A stretch of 64,000 nucleotides of DNA, taken from contig NZ_CP137920.1 of NCBI RefSeq assembly GCF_033708015.1, forward strand, positions 3,596,001-3,660,000, read 5' to 3'. The stretch comes from Proteus vulgaris (GTDB taxonomy: Bacteria; Pseudomonadota; Gammaproteobacteria; Enterobacterales; Enterobacteriaceae). Shown here one piece after another: positions 8,150 to 16,764 of this stretch; within the stretch, counting starts at the first letter, position 1, and each line of letters starts with the position of its first letter. The notes beneath the pieces are model-generated. The model saw nothing but the letters and a program-made list of their open reading frames with translations, searched no databases and had not been told where the DNA came from. The position numbers and the translations under genes were made by a program.

Positions 8150-11032
8150 TTATTTTAATGGATGCAGGCTAGCTGTTATCGGATCATATACAGTCTTTGC
8201 GTTGCCTGATTCGCCACGACAAAATGAACAGACAATATTGTCATATTTAATATTGTTGGCTTTTAACTCGCGGAAAAGCTTTCCTATTGTCGTCGCTGAA
8301 GAACCCGGTTTGCCATCAATCCTGGTCGAGCTTTTCACAGTAACAATATCCGTTTTTACTGTTTGTTTTTGATTGGTTTGTATAATCGCTTGATTGACAG
8401 CCAATGCATTACTTATTTCATCTAGTATATCTTCCCCAATCTCGGCTATGTCATAATTTGTAATACTAAATCGCCTTTTCTTATCGTTTCTTGTTGCTTT
8501 CCAATTCGTATCATGAGAATCACCTGTCACTGCCCTTATTCCCAATAATTCCATTTCGTCAATCGCGACTTGATTATGTAACTCCAGATGATGATTTGAA
8601 ATAGAAAATAACGTAAGACTCTTATCCATTGCGATGTTTTCAAGCCCAGGATCCATTAATTTAGTCCTGTGTGGATTTAAAAATTCTAATGTCATTCCAT
8701 TGGGTATTGGAACAACTCCACTGTTTGCGTTAAAACCACCATGGGCAAAGACAATAAGTTTTTTTGATGGAGAATCTGGGGTTGAATAGAGTGTAAAATG
8801 CTTACCTAACTCACTAACGGCATAATGAGTCTCTCTTTTAAAGTCGAGTGAATCTTCTTGATTCCAAGTCTCAGCCTGTTTAATAATCGATTCCCCCCAA
8901 TCATTGGTTTTTATTTCATGAAATGACGTCGGTAATCGATTGATAAAATGCTCACTTGTTGTTGCAGAAGTCGATGCGGTTGAAGGCGTGGGCGCTCGGC
9001 CATCAGGATCATGTAACGTTACGGGATTATTACGCACCATACGATATAAATTTAGTCCATCAATCGTACCTGCGGGGTCGGCACTTAACCAACGACCAAT
9101 CCACGGTTGATAATAGCGATAACCGTAATAATACATCCCTGTTGCATCTTTTTCTTTCCCTGAATAACGAATGGTTTTGTAATCTGCTTCTACCGCATTT
9201 TCGCTAGACCAAATTGCCGTTCCCCCATAAGGGTAATACTCTTCATAGCTAACTAATTGCCCTTGACCATCCGTTTCTAATCCACTGTTGCCAACACCAT
9301 TATCATAGCTATAACGCAGTGAATTATTTTCAATCCCTTTTGGTGAGCCAATTTCCCAACACAACGCCCTGACTTTGGCACTCGTACCTGCTTGAATTTG
9401 TACAACGGCATATTTCTCTGTAATAGCACTTGCGCTCACCTCCCATTGTTCAATATTCGGTAAATAGAGCGTCGTGACTTTTTCTAATCCGCCACGAGCA
9501 ACCTTACGACCTCGCATTTTCGTCACACGTTGGCTCGCACTGTTATATTGATAAGTTTCACCCTCAGTTAAATACCCACTTTCCATTATCTCTTTTGTGG
9601 CTTTTAAATGATTGCGTTTATCCCAAATAATGGCATCACCATTGAGAAGCTGGGTTAAATTACCACTCTCATCAAAATAGCGATCCACTTGTTGGGGTTC
9701 TGCACATTGGGATTTTAATAAAGCCCGATTGGTTTTATTTGAAACAACGATATCTTGAGTAAAACTTTGTTGTGCAATCGGTGAATTATGGCGAATTTGT
9801 GTTAAATTTCCGCCTCTATCATAAGTGTATAACCGCGTGTAATTAGTATAGCTTTGTGTATCTTTCACTAACATTGTCACAGGCTGAGATTGTATTGACG
9901 CGGGCGTTGCTTGATTGGCAGATTCACGGCCTGAGGCGCTGATTAATTGATACAGTGAGTCATAGATATAACGATTTTCAGGCACCACTTTCTGATTACG
10001 CCAATAGCGAGTCGCTTCTGCATCATTTTTCAAACAGATAATATTGCCCACAGGATCGTACTCATAACGCAGATCTTGCATGATTTTCGCCCCTAATGCA
10101 TGACCTTGGGGACGCTGTGTTTGAACATGCAACAAACGTTGCGTTTCAGGCTCATATTCATAAGTGGTGACTAATCCATTACCCTGTTCTTCACGCAGTT
10201 TTTGCCCCGCAGCTGAGTAGGTTAAAGAACGTAAAATCACTCGCTCTGATTGGCCTTTTAAGGTTAGCCAAGACTGCTTAACAAAACCGGCAATATCATA
10301 AGCAAGACGGCGTTGATGGCCTGCACAATCAGTTTCTGTTAGTACGGCACCCGTAGCGTCGTAAAGATATTGAGTGGTAAATTTTTCAGCTTGTTGAATA
10401 TCATTGACTTCACTACTCGAATTCCAGTCAATAACACTACCATAATGTAATTGTTGTGTTTCAGATAACACGGCGCCTAATAATGAAAAGCTATCGATCG
10501 TTTTCTTTCCTGCGATATCATAATGTTCAATACATTTACCAACTTGATTATTAGCAATGCATTCATCCCATCCTTGAGCCCACTTCAATTTTTGTACCAT
10601 GATAATATGGCTTTCACCCAGTTTTCCTTCTTTGACTTGTTCTAAATAACGCTCAAACCGTTGATCACTGTATTCATAAGTTGTCACTGTTCCTTTTCCA
10701 TTAATCTGCTGTGCGATAGTTCCTTCAATATCATTGATATTAAAAGAATTCCCATTATCAACACCTTGTGAAAGTGATAACGCGCCCCCTAAACTCACTG
10801 TTTGTTGAATATTCGGTTGAATAGTTGAGTCTGCTTGTTGTGCTTCATACAGTCTGGCATCAATACTGCGTTCTAAATAACCGCGAGCATGATAGTGATG
10901 GCGCGTAATGCGTTCATCGGTTTGATTAACCGTATCAGGATGACGGCAATAATTAATTTCACGAATTGCTGATCCACGATTATCATGAACTACCACCGAG
11001 GGTGTTCGTATATATAATTGTTGATTTGACAT
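8150..11032 (-). CDS. TccC-type RHS toxin (TcC), second copy, with unrelated C-terminal domain
   Basis: This 960-residue paralogue sits upstream (in transcription) of the first TccC gene. The ATG at 11032 is chosen because AAGGA precedes it and it aligns with the other copy; an ATG 15 codons earlier lies inside the Rz1 gene. Residues 1-679 are the RHS core with the same SADPAG...HDPDGR end. Residues 680-960 are a different effector, rich in STAS at its start, with KLIVFAHGGFNANSG (His764) and, near the end, a VCSFCRGESGN motif (Cys935 and Cys938). The HGG and C-R-G pattern resembles domains annotated as 'putative adhesin Stv' in other RHS proteins. I recall this family only loosely and its activity is unknown. 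It starts 4 bases after the Rz1 stop, so it is likely co-transcribed with the lysis cassette. Confidence 0.87.
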   Translation of the reverse strand: MSNQQLYIRTPSVVVHDNRGSAIREINYCRHPDTVNQTDERITRHHYHARGYLERSIDARLYEAQQADSTIQPNIQQTVSLGGALSLSQGVDNGNSFNINDIEGTIAQQINGKGTVTTYEYSDQRFERYLEQVKEGKLGESHIIMVQKLKWAQGWDECIANNQVGKCIEHYDIAGKKTIDSFSLLGAVLSETQQLHYGSVIDWNSSSEVNDIQQAEKFTTQYLYDATGAVLTETDCAGHQRRLAYDIAGFVKQSWLTLKGQSERVILRSLTYSAAGQKLREEQGNGLVTTYEYEPETQRLLHVQTQRPQGHALGAKIMQDLRYEYDPVGNIICLKNDAEATRYWRNQKVVPENRYIYDSLYQLISASGRESANQATPASIQSQPVTMLVKDTQSYTNYTRLYTYDRGGNLTQIRHNSPIAQQSFTQDIVVSNKTNRALLKSQCAEPQQVDRYFDESGNLTQLLNGDAIIWDKRNHLKATKEIMESGYLTEGETYQYNSASQRVTKMRGRKVARGGLEKVTTLYLPNIEQWEVSASAITEKYAVVQIQAGTSAKVRALCWEIGSPKGIENNSLRYSYDNGVGNSGLETDGQGQLVSYEEYYPYGGTAIWSSENAVEADYKTIRYSGKEKDATGMYYYGYRYYQPWIGRWLSADPAGTIDGLNLYRMVRNNPVTLHDPDGRAPTPSTASTSATTSEHFINRLPTSFHEIKTNDWGESIIKQAETWNQEDSLDFKRETHYAVSELGKHFTLYSTPDSPSKKLIVFAHGGFNANSGVVPIPNGMTLEFLNPHRTKLMDPGLENIAMDKSLTLFSISNHHLELHNQVAIDEMELLGIRAVTGDSHDTNWKATRNDKKRRFSITNYDIAEIGEDILDEISNALAVNQAIIQTNQKQTVKTDIVTVKSSTRIDGKPGSSATTIGKLFRELKANNIKYDNIVCSFCRGESGNAKTVYDPITASLHPLK
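8996..11032 (-). repeat. Duplicated RHS core, copy 2
   Basis: Partner of 5907-7946. The same sharp loss of similarity at the HDPDGR codons shows the core-plus-exchangeable-tip design of polymorphic toxins. Retained near-identity of the cores suggests a recent duplication or gene conversion. Confidence 0.85.
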
Positions 11033-11036
11033 AGTG

Positions 11037-11369
11037 TTATAATTCCTTAATTGATTTTCTTTTATGATCCAATTCATTGCTATTACGCTGATTTTTTAAG
11101 GCTAATATTTCGGCAACGGCTTTTTTATCGGTATTACATTTTTCTAATACCAACATTAAACGTGCCACATAATCAGGATAATCCCCCCATACTTGCACAT
11201 TAAAAAACGGTGCTGAACAAGGCTGTAGTAAGTGTATTGGTACAAATTTTTCAGGTGCTTTAACGGCGGTTAAGGGTGCTTTGCTGCAACTGGATAACAG
11301 CGTCAGGCACAGACTCATTAGCACAAGGCGTTTGAGCCAGAAGTTGCCGTAACTCTTGGCGTATTGCAT
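11037..11369 (-). CDS. Rz1-like outer-membrane lipoprotein spanin
   Basis: This 110-residue product starts inside the Rz gene in another frame and continues past its end, the classic overlapping Rz/Rz1 arrangement. The N-terminus has a hydrophobic signal and a lipobox (LTLLSSC), predicting an outer-membrane lipoprotein. Later Met codons (for example Met18, just before the lipobox hydrophobic stretch) are also possible starts. Spanins fuse inner and outer membranes in the last step of phage lysis. Within the Tc locus the probable job is release of the assembled toxin. Confidence 0.8.
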   Translation of the reverse strand: MQYAKSYGNFWLKRLVLMSLCLTLLSSCSKAPLTAVKAPEKFVPIHLLQPCSAPFFNVQVWGDYPDYVARLMLVLEKCNTDKKAVAEILALKNQRNSNELDHKRKSIKEL

Positions 11370-11616
11370 GATTTTCTTCCTCTAAATAGTGTTGCTCCTC
11401 TTGTTGATGTGTGAGCGTTTCAGCGATTTTTTCCGCTTGTTCGTGCCATTGCATTAATTGTGATTGCAATGTACGTTGTTGATATTCAAGCTGGCTATTT
11501 TGTTCTGATAATCGATTAATTTGGTTATGTTGATAGCGGATCACCAGAAGCGTGGTCAGAATAACTAACAACACGCCTCCTTTTGATCCCCAGCGTAAAA
11601 GCCAGGTTATACTCAT
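11260..11616 (-). CDS. Rz-like inner-membrane spanin
   Basis: This 118-residue protein has one N-terminal membrane anchor (GGVLLVILTTLLVI) followed by a long coiled coil rich in Gln, Glu and Leu (residues about 28-95). That is the topology of phage Rz inner-membrane spanins. Its ATG overlaps the stop of the endopeptidase gene (ATGA), indicating translational coupling. The partner Rz1 is encoded within its 3' part. Confidence 0.85.
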   Translation of the reverse strand: MSITWLLRWGSKGGVLLVILTTLLVIRYQHNQINRLSEQNSQLEYQQRTLQSQLMQWHEQAEKIAETLTHQQEEQHYLEEENHAIRQELRQLLAQTPCANESVPDAVIQLQQSTLNRR

Positions 11617-12002
11617 GAATATACCTCTCTAGACAGCTCATAATGGGGGCCATCACGAAACGAAACCCAATCACCGCCCCAATTCATTGAAACACCCAAT
11701 TGATGAGCCGCTTGTTTCATTGCTTTTGATATAGATTCAAACGCAGACCAATCTTGCCAAGGGATCGCGCCATTCACTAAAGGTACAATATCTACAGCAT
11801 GACCTGTTAAATGACGACTATTGAGGGTTTTGCTTTTACCTTCCTTCATTAGCTCTTTTTGACGCGCGAATGAACGTAGCCCTTCGATGACGACAAAATC
11901 ATATTCACTCAATGTCAGCGCCTGATGAACCACTTGTACCAAGTCTTGATGCACACCTTTTAAGTTGTTTTGACTACGTTGACTTAATGTATACATCTTC
12001 AT
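11613..12002 (-). CDS. M15-family peptidoglycan endopeptidase (endolysin of the lysis cassette)
   Basis: This 129-residue protein is an M15 zinc peptidase like phage L-alanyl-D-glutamate endopeptidases. The family pattern SRHLTGHAVDI gives His64 and Asp71, and DGPHYEL gives His120; these three are the expected zinc ligands. GLRSFARQKEL is also typical. There is no signal peptide, so it depends on the holin. It overlaps the holin stop and the Rz start by ATGA junctions. Homologous genes occur between TcB and TccC in Yersinia Tc loci. Confidence 0.92.
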   Translation of the reverse strand: MKMYTLSQRSQNNLKGVHQDLVQVVHQALTLSEYDFVVIEGLRSFARQKELMKEGKSKTLNSRHLTGHAVDIVPLVNGAIPWQDWSAFESISKAMKQAAHQLGVSMNWGGDWVSFRDGPHYELSREVYS

Positions 12003-12316
12003 TTAGGCTCCCTAAGATTGTTCACACCAAAAATACGATTCCATAGCCAAATCAACGTGGTACTCCCCATTGAGCCAAAAAGCCCCGCAATCATGTAAGA
12101 CATATAACGGCTTGCCCCACTTTCAAAGCTCAATAATCCACCGAGTAATCCTGTGAATACTGAAATCACGATCTGACTACCAATGCCACACCAAGACCAC
12201 TTAATTTGTTTTTGCCTAATTTCCATTAAATACCTCACGATACCTCCCCAGGCTGAAAATCCACCGATAATCATCCAAGCCAGCGCATCGCTTTCAGATG
12301 GGATTGCTACCAGCAT
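11999..12316 (-). CDS. Phage-type holin
   Basis: This 105-residue membrane protein has three hydrophobic segments (about residues 12-32, 46-64 and 74-94) and a charged C-terminus. It is the first gene of a tightly overlapping cassette holin-endopeptidase-Rz-Rz1. It lies about 60 bases downstream of the TcB stop. Holin function is assigned from size, topology and gene order; the sequence itself is not strongly diagnostic. Confidence 0.8.
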   Translation of the reverse strand: MLVAIPSESDALAWMIIGGFSAWGGIVRYLMEIRQKQIKWSWCGIGSQIVISVFTGLLGGLLSFESGASRYMSYMIAGLFGSMGSTTLIWLWNRIFGVNNLREPK

Positions 12317-12378
12317 AATAAAATTCCTAAATAGAGCGGATTAAACGATGCTTCCTATTAATCCGCATAAAAAACCAC

Positions 12379-13239
12379 CTACACTAGGGTGTCATTTTCA
12401 TCTTCCTGAGCCATAAACCACGGTGTGACTATCGTATTGCGTTGATAGTGGTTTGCCGTATTCACTCGATATAAACGACCTAATGCATCGTAATAATGAG
12501 TATCCGCAAAACGATTAGGCTGAGATGAACTTTCCGAAACATAACGCCAGTCATTCAGAAAATAAGGCTGATAAACGCGCTTTACATTCCCTTTGTTGTC
12601 ATATTCGGTTTCACCTGAAATTGCCCAACGTGTTGTGGTCCTTTTTTGCTGTGCTTGTTGTACACTGCCCACCACTAACGCCCCTTTTTCACTGCGTAAA
12701 AAGGCCTCACCAGCTTCCACTCTGACAGAAGTTTGCAATAGGCGTCCAAGACCATCGCTAAAGGCGATTTGTTGGCGAATTTGCTGTTGTGGATCACGGT
12801 CATAACGGTCTGTCATAATTTGCAATGCATGAGGCGGTAATTTTGCTGATGTCTGCATCCAACTGTCTGTGACATACACAAAACCCGTTGCAATAGGTAA
12901 CGTTGATGTCAACGCTAAAGCCCCATCGATGGTTGTCGGCATAGTAAACGCTTTATCGCTATAACCGCTCTGCTCACCGTTTTCCGTTCCTGAAAAACGC
13001 GTCGTTGTCACACGACCTAAACCATCAAACGTCACTTGATGAATATTATGGTTGGCATCAGTAATTGAATTAGGCGATAAAAAACGCCAATCGTAAGTAA
13101 GATGAAAATCTTGCATATTTAAGGGGGATTTTTTACCCATTAATACGCAGAATTGCTTATCCCAGAGCAAGGTGTAATCACAAGAAAGTGCCGTTTTTTT
13201 TATAAACAAGAGGTCGATAAAACTGCGCCAATGAACCAT
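12379..13239 (-). CDS. TcB toxin component, C-terminal fragment (frameshifted)
   Basis: The frame carries RHS repeats (FDGLGRVTTTRFSG, FSDGLGRLLQTSV, YYDALGRLYRVNT), and with the upstream fragment it reconstructs a full TcB of about 1441 residues, a normal length for TcaC/TcdB. Homology appears to start after the run of eight A at 13194-13201 (minus strand), where the reading must move +1. The 16 residues before that point are simply the other frame and the ATG at 13239 has no ribosome site, so independent translation is doubtful. It carries the C-terminal strand of the TcB part of the BC cocoon. Confidence 0.8.
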   Translation of the reverse strand: MVHWRSFIDLLFIKKTALSCDYTLLWDKQFCVLMGKKSPLNMQDFHLTYDWRFLSPNSITDANHNIHQVTFDGLGRVTTTRFSGTENGEQSGYSDKAFTMPTTIDGALALTSTLPIATGFVYVTDSWMQTSAKLPPHALQIMTDRYDRDPQQQIRQQIAFSDGLGRLLQTSVRVEAGEAFLRSEKGALVVGSVQQAQQKRTTTRWAISGETEYDNKGNVKRVYQPYFLNDWRYVSESSSQPNRFADTHYYDALGRLYRVNTANHYQRNTIVTPWFMAQEDENDTLV

Positions 13240-16200
13240 AGGTTTTGATACCTAATAACGGTTTCACCCATAGCGTTTTGCCTTTTTCTGACTCATCAGC
13301 AAATAAATATGCTTTTTGCTGATAACCGGCATTTTTCATGACTTCATCCAGTTTTAAAGTGGGATAAGGCTGTGAAATCGCGTTTGCTGTTTCTTCATCT
13401 AATTCCGCCGTTTCACTAGAGGCTAAACGCACAGGAAAATCAGGCTCTAGTAATGTGGCACTTCCATTAACATCCATATAAGCAAGCTGTTGTTGCCCAA
13501 CAAATACTGACTTTTGTGTAAGTAAATTATTGCTGGCTAATAGTGCTTCGACATTTAAACCATCTTTAGGCTGCTGCTCTGCTCCATATGTCCAAATATC
13601 TTGACGACTTGTTGCGATAACACTTAGCTGATAAATCTGTCTTTCTGAATGATTAATATGATGACAAGTTTGACGTGATAAACTTAAACGCAGTGTATGT
13701 TGTTGCGCATCATAACTGGACGCCCATAACGTCTCGGGTAGGCTTTCATAATGCTGATAAGGGTTTTTCGCCCCTTTAGGACGTCTTGGATAATCAATCG
13801 AAACGGCTTTAGACACAAATCCATAACCGTCTTGCTCTAAGATAATGTGTTGATGACAAATGGGATCAGACGCAATACGCTCATAATGATAATCACGACT
13901 TTCCACTATCGAAGGCATCACCACGGGTGAACGTCCTTGCGATTCAATTAAACGCACTTGCGGGCGTTGTTCCGTAACGGCATAAGGCACATCGGATACA
14001 ACCGTATTGTCTAATCCATAGACCTCTTTTCTGAACAATTGACCTTGCAACCCACGCTCAAGCCAATAATTTTGTTGTTGACATAAATCGCTATCGCACG
14101 CTTTTTCTGCACGCCCTTCACCTTGCGTAAATCGAGGAGAAAAATGTGGAAATGCCGCGTTATCACCTAGCCAAAATTCATCAGCAAATTTGGCATCAAC
14201 AGACGGTTTCCCAGTAAAAAACCACTGACGCGTTAATGCATTTGGGGTTTTATCCGTGCTGTTTTCTTCGCTTTTAAATGACTCCGCATTAGTGGCTTCA
14301 ACACAACCAAAACCACGAAACTCTTTCTCTTTACCATCCCACACACCGTGGCGGTAATTTAGAGTCTGTGTGAAGCGACTTTGGGTAATTTCATCAATGG
14401 TTTCGGTTTTCCAAAGTGTATGCAGCGGAAAAGGTAAATAGCTAACTGCTTTTTCTTTGCGCTGTTGCTGACGAGCTAATTTTTCATCTAACCAATATTG
14501 CGCTGAACTACGGTAATGCAGATTTTGAATAAGCCCCATATTGTTATTAATAGACATTAATAACCACGGCTTTTTGTTTTGTAACGAAAGCACCCAATGT
14601 TGCGGTGTTGGATAAGCTTTTGTCAGTAAAATACTGGCAACACCAAGGCCTTGAACATCCGCCACTTGAAGTAGACAATGATTATCAAAACGCACATCTT
14701 TAGGTAATGCGATATCATCACCACGCACAAATTGATTACCACTTTGGTTAAAATACACCTCTAAATGGGTCGATTGTGCGTAAATAATATCGGTCGTACC
14801 GCTACCATCTAAGTCTGCTAAATAGAGTTGATTAGGGTTGAATTTAAGACGATCAGCAGAAAACCCTGGAATGGTCATCGGTAAGCTAAACTGCCCCTCA
14901 CCTAAATGTACCCAACAGGTCACACCTTGATAATCTACTTTAATCAGATGTTGCTGCCCTGAACCTAATACATCACTAAATGCGACTAAGGTACGTCGAT
15001 TAATATTCTTAATCGGCAACGTTACGCCATCAGCCTGCATGATATCTTTGCTTTTTTTCCAGCCTTGCGCTGAACCGGCATAAAGGCGAATACTACGAGG
15101 ACCAATTAAGGCTAAATCAGCAAAACCGCTGCCTGTTAATGAAGTCAGTTCAGCTCTATGATGAAAATACTCCACAGGAATGGCATCAAGTGGCACAAAA
15201 TTCAGCCAATTCTCTGCGTTTTCTTCATCTTGCGTGTAATAGCCATTCACATTACCTTGTGTGACTAACCACTCCAGCTTTCCATCACCCGTCACGTCGG
15301 TCAACATAGCTGAATTTCGCAAGGAGGGAATAACAGGAAGCTTTTTCGCTTTATCCCATGTTACGGCATTCGGATTTTGTTTCTCTTCTTTTCTAACGGG
15401 TGCGCGATACCACCAAGCACCTCTGTCTTGATACAATACGCCCGCCAATCCTTCACCGAATAAATCAACATATTGATAAGGTTGTTGTGGTGTAAAAGAA
15501 GCAAGCTCATCCAATGATTGCCACTGTGCTTGTTTCATTGTACCGACTTTTTGCCAATCAAATTTAATGGGGGGTAATGTCACTAACGATTGAGTGTCTT
15601 TATTGTCATTAAACGCGGATTGTTGTGCTGAAACCAACATGCTACCAGCTGTTGATTCATCGTAGGTCAGCGTTAATCTTGAAATTAATTCTGGCGTTTC
15701 AGCTTTGGCACTTTGCTGCGCTAAGCTTTCTAAACGGTGATACATCAGCACTTGGCGACATAAACGACGAGTACGCAGTTCAAAACCGTAATTAAATTGA
15801 GAAAAACAGTCTTTACGCACTGCCCACGATGAACCACTTTGCCATTGCGGATACGTTGCTAATGCACTATCACGCTCACCGTAATCAAAGACCAAGGTAA
15901 ACAGAGCGTTATTGGGTAATGTGTTATCAGTTTTAGTACATGAAAAGGCTCTTTCACCAATAGGGTTACCGTAATACACCTTCTCTAAATAACGCTGTGT
16001 ATTGGCATTTTTATGGGCTTGAATTTCTTGCTTATCACAACCTTGCTCATCTTCCGCACGGTAGTGATATTCAATTTGTTCACCCGTCGCTGAAATAGAC
16101 GCATTGAGGTTCCATTGCGCAATATGTGCGCTGTTTTGGCTATCCACGATCTGTGCGGTGGTTTCATAACCGAACAAATGAACCTCACCATTTGCACTCA

Positions 16201-16705
16201 ACATCACCCAAAACTGTTTAGGCGCATTAGTTGGTGTATTAGCATCATTTAATGACCAACACTCAAAACGGCTAAAGCTTTTTTCAATACGTGAACGATA
16301 TGTTGTCACTTGATATTGATGAGCAAGTTTTACGCCTAGTAACTCGTTACGTTGTGCTGTTTCAATTTCACCTTTCTTATTGATAATCGGTACAATCACT
16401 TCACCTTCAGGCCCAACAAACTCATCTTGTTGGGTATACGAAGGGATACCTTTTGAAGTACGACGACGAATTGACATCACCCCCACAGACCAACCAAAAC
16501 CAAAAGCGCCATTACCTGATTGATTGTGATAAGCCAATCCTAACGCAGGTGCATAACCACGACCTTGGCTAATAGGTAACGGTAAACTAAAAGTGGCTGC
16601 GCCATCAGGGCCAATTGCGCCCATATTGCCGGTTAGCCCTGTGACAGCACCGCCTCCTTTCGGTAAATTAGGTGCATCAAAGGTCAATTTCTCTGAATTT
16701 TGCAT
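13178..16705 (-). CDS. TcB toxin component (SpvB/TcdB), N-terminal fragment (frameshifted)
   Basis: This 1175-residue protein has the layout of TcaC/TcdB. The N-terminal SpvB domain opens with LPKGGGAVTGLTGNMGAIGPDGAATFSLPLPIS-type sequence, followed by FG-GAP/VCBS-like repeats (LADLDGSGTTDIIYA, VTGDGKLEWLV) and the TcdB middle domains. TcB forms half of the hollow cocoon that encloses the TccC toxin and gates it with its beta-propeller. The frame stops early, a few codons after an A8 run, and the remainder lies in the next frame (12379-13239). AGGAG stands 6 bases before the ATG. Either a single-base indel in the strain or assembly, a phase-variable tract, or slippage could explain the break. 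Confidence 0.88.
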   Translation of the reverse strand: MQNSEKLTFDAPNLPKGGGAVTGLTGNMGAIGPDGAATFSLPLPISQGRGYAPALGLAYHNQSGNGAFGFGWSVGVMSIRRRTSKGIPSYTQQDEFVGPEGEVIVPIINKKGEIETAQRNELLGVKLAHQYQVTTYRSRIEKSFSRFECWSLNDANTPTNAPKQFWVMLSANGEVHLFGYETTAQIVDSQNSAHIAQWNLNASISATGEQIEYHYRAEDEQGCDKQEIQAHKNANTQRYLEKVYYGNPIGERAFSCTKTDNTLPNNALFTLVFDYGERDSALATYPQWQSGSSWAVRKDCFSQFNYGFELRTRRLCRQVLMYHRLESLAQQSAKAETPELISRLTLTYDESTAGSMLVSAQQSAFNDNKDTQSLVTLPPIKFDWQKVGTMKQAQWQSLDELASFTPQQPYQYVDLFGEGLAGVLYQDRGAWWYRAPVRKEEKQNPNAVTWDKAKKLPVIPSLRNSAMLTDVTGDGKLEWLVTQGNVNGYYTQDEENAENWLNFVPLDAIPVEYFHHRAELTSLTGSGFADLALIGPRSIRLYAGSAQGWKKSKDIMQADGVTLPIKNINRRTLVAFSDVLGSGQQHLIKVDYQGVTCWVHLGEGQFSLPMTIPGFSADRLKFNPNQLYLADLDGSGTTDIIYAQSTHLEVYFNQSGNQFVRGDDIALPKDVRFDNHCLLQVADVQGLGVASILLTKAYPTPQHWVLSLQNKKPWLLMSINNNMGLIQNLHYRSSAQYWLDEKLARQQQRKEKAVSYLPFPLHTLWKTETIDEITQSRFTQTLNYRHGVWDGKEKEFRGFGCVEATNAESFKSEENSTDKTPNALTRQWFFTGKPSVDAKFADEFWLGDNAAFPHFSPRFTQGEGRAEKACDSDLCQQQNYWLERGLQGQLFRKEVYGLDNTVVSDVPYAVTEQRPQVRLIESQGRSPVVMPSIVESRDYHYERIASDPICHQHIILEQDGYGFVSKAVSIDYPRRPKGAKNPYQHYESLPETLWASSYDAQQHTLRLSLSRQTCHHINHSERQIYQLSVIATSRQDIWTYGAEQQPKDGLNVEALLASNNLLTQKSVFVGQQQLAYMDVNGSATLLEPDFPVRLASSETAELDEETANAISQPYPTLKLDEVMKNAGYQQKAYLFADESEKGKTLWVKPLLGIKTYGSLAQFYRPLVYKKNGTFL
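13194..13201 (-). repeat. Homopolymer A8 tract at the TcB frame break
   Basis: On the coding strand eight consecutive A follow TAT. Reading seven A would join both TcB fragments in frame. Such tracts are prone to replication slippage, transcriptional slippage and sequencing error. Confidence 0.85.
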
Positions 16706-16717
16706 GTAGAACTCCTG

Positions 16718-16739
16718 ACAGGCTCCCTCAGGAGCCTGT
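16718..16739 (-). promoter_or_regulatory. Intercistronic hairpin between TcA and TcB
   Basis: A perfect 9-bp GC-rich stem (ACAGGCTCC / GGAGCCTGT) with a 4-nt loop, placed directly upstream of the TcB ribosome site. No U-tract follows on the minus strand, so it is not a normal terminator. It could stabilise mRNA ends, attenuate read-through or set TcA:TcB ratio. Confidence 0.5.
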
Positions 16740-16764
16740 AATTAATTAATTAAGATTTAGATAA

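Noticed and set aside
11033..11077. Upstream ATG of the second TccC
   Set aside because: It lies inside the Rz1 gene without a ribosome site; the ATG at 11032 aligns with the paralogue.
13194..13201. Programmed ribosomal -1 frameshift at the A8 tract in TcB
   Set aside because: The downstream frame needs +1 (or -2), not -1; slippage or an indel fits better.
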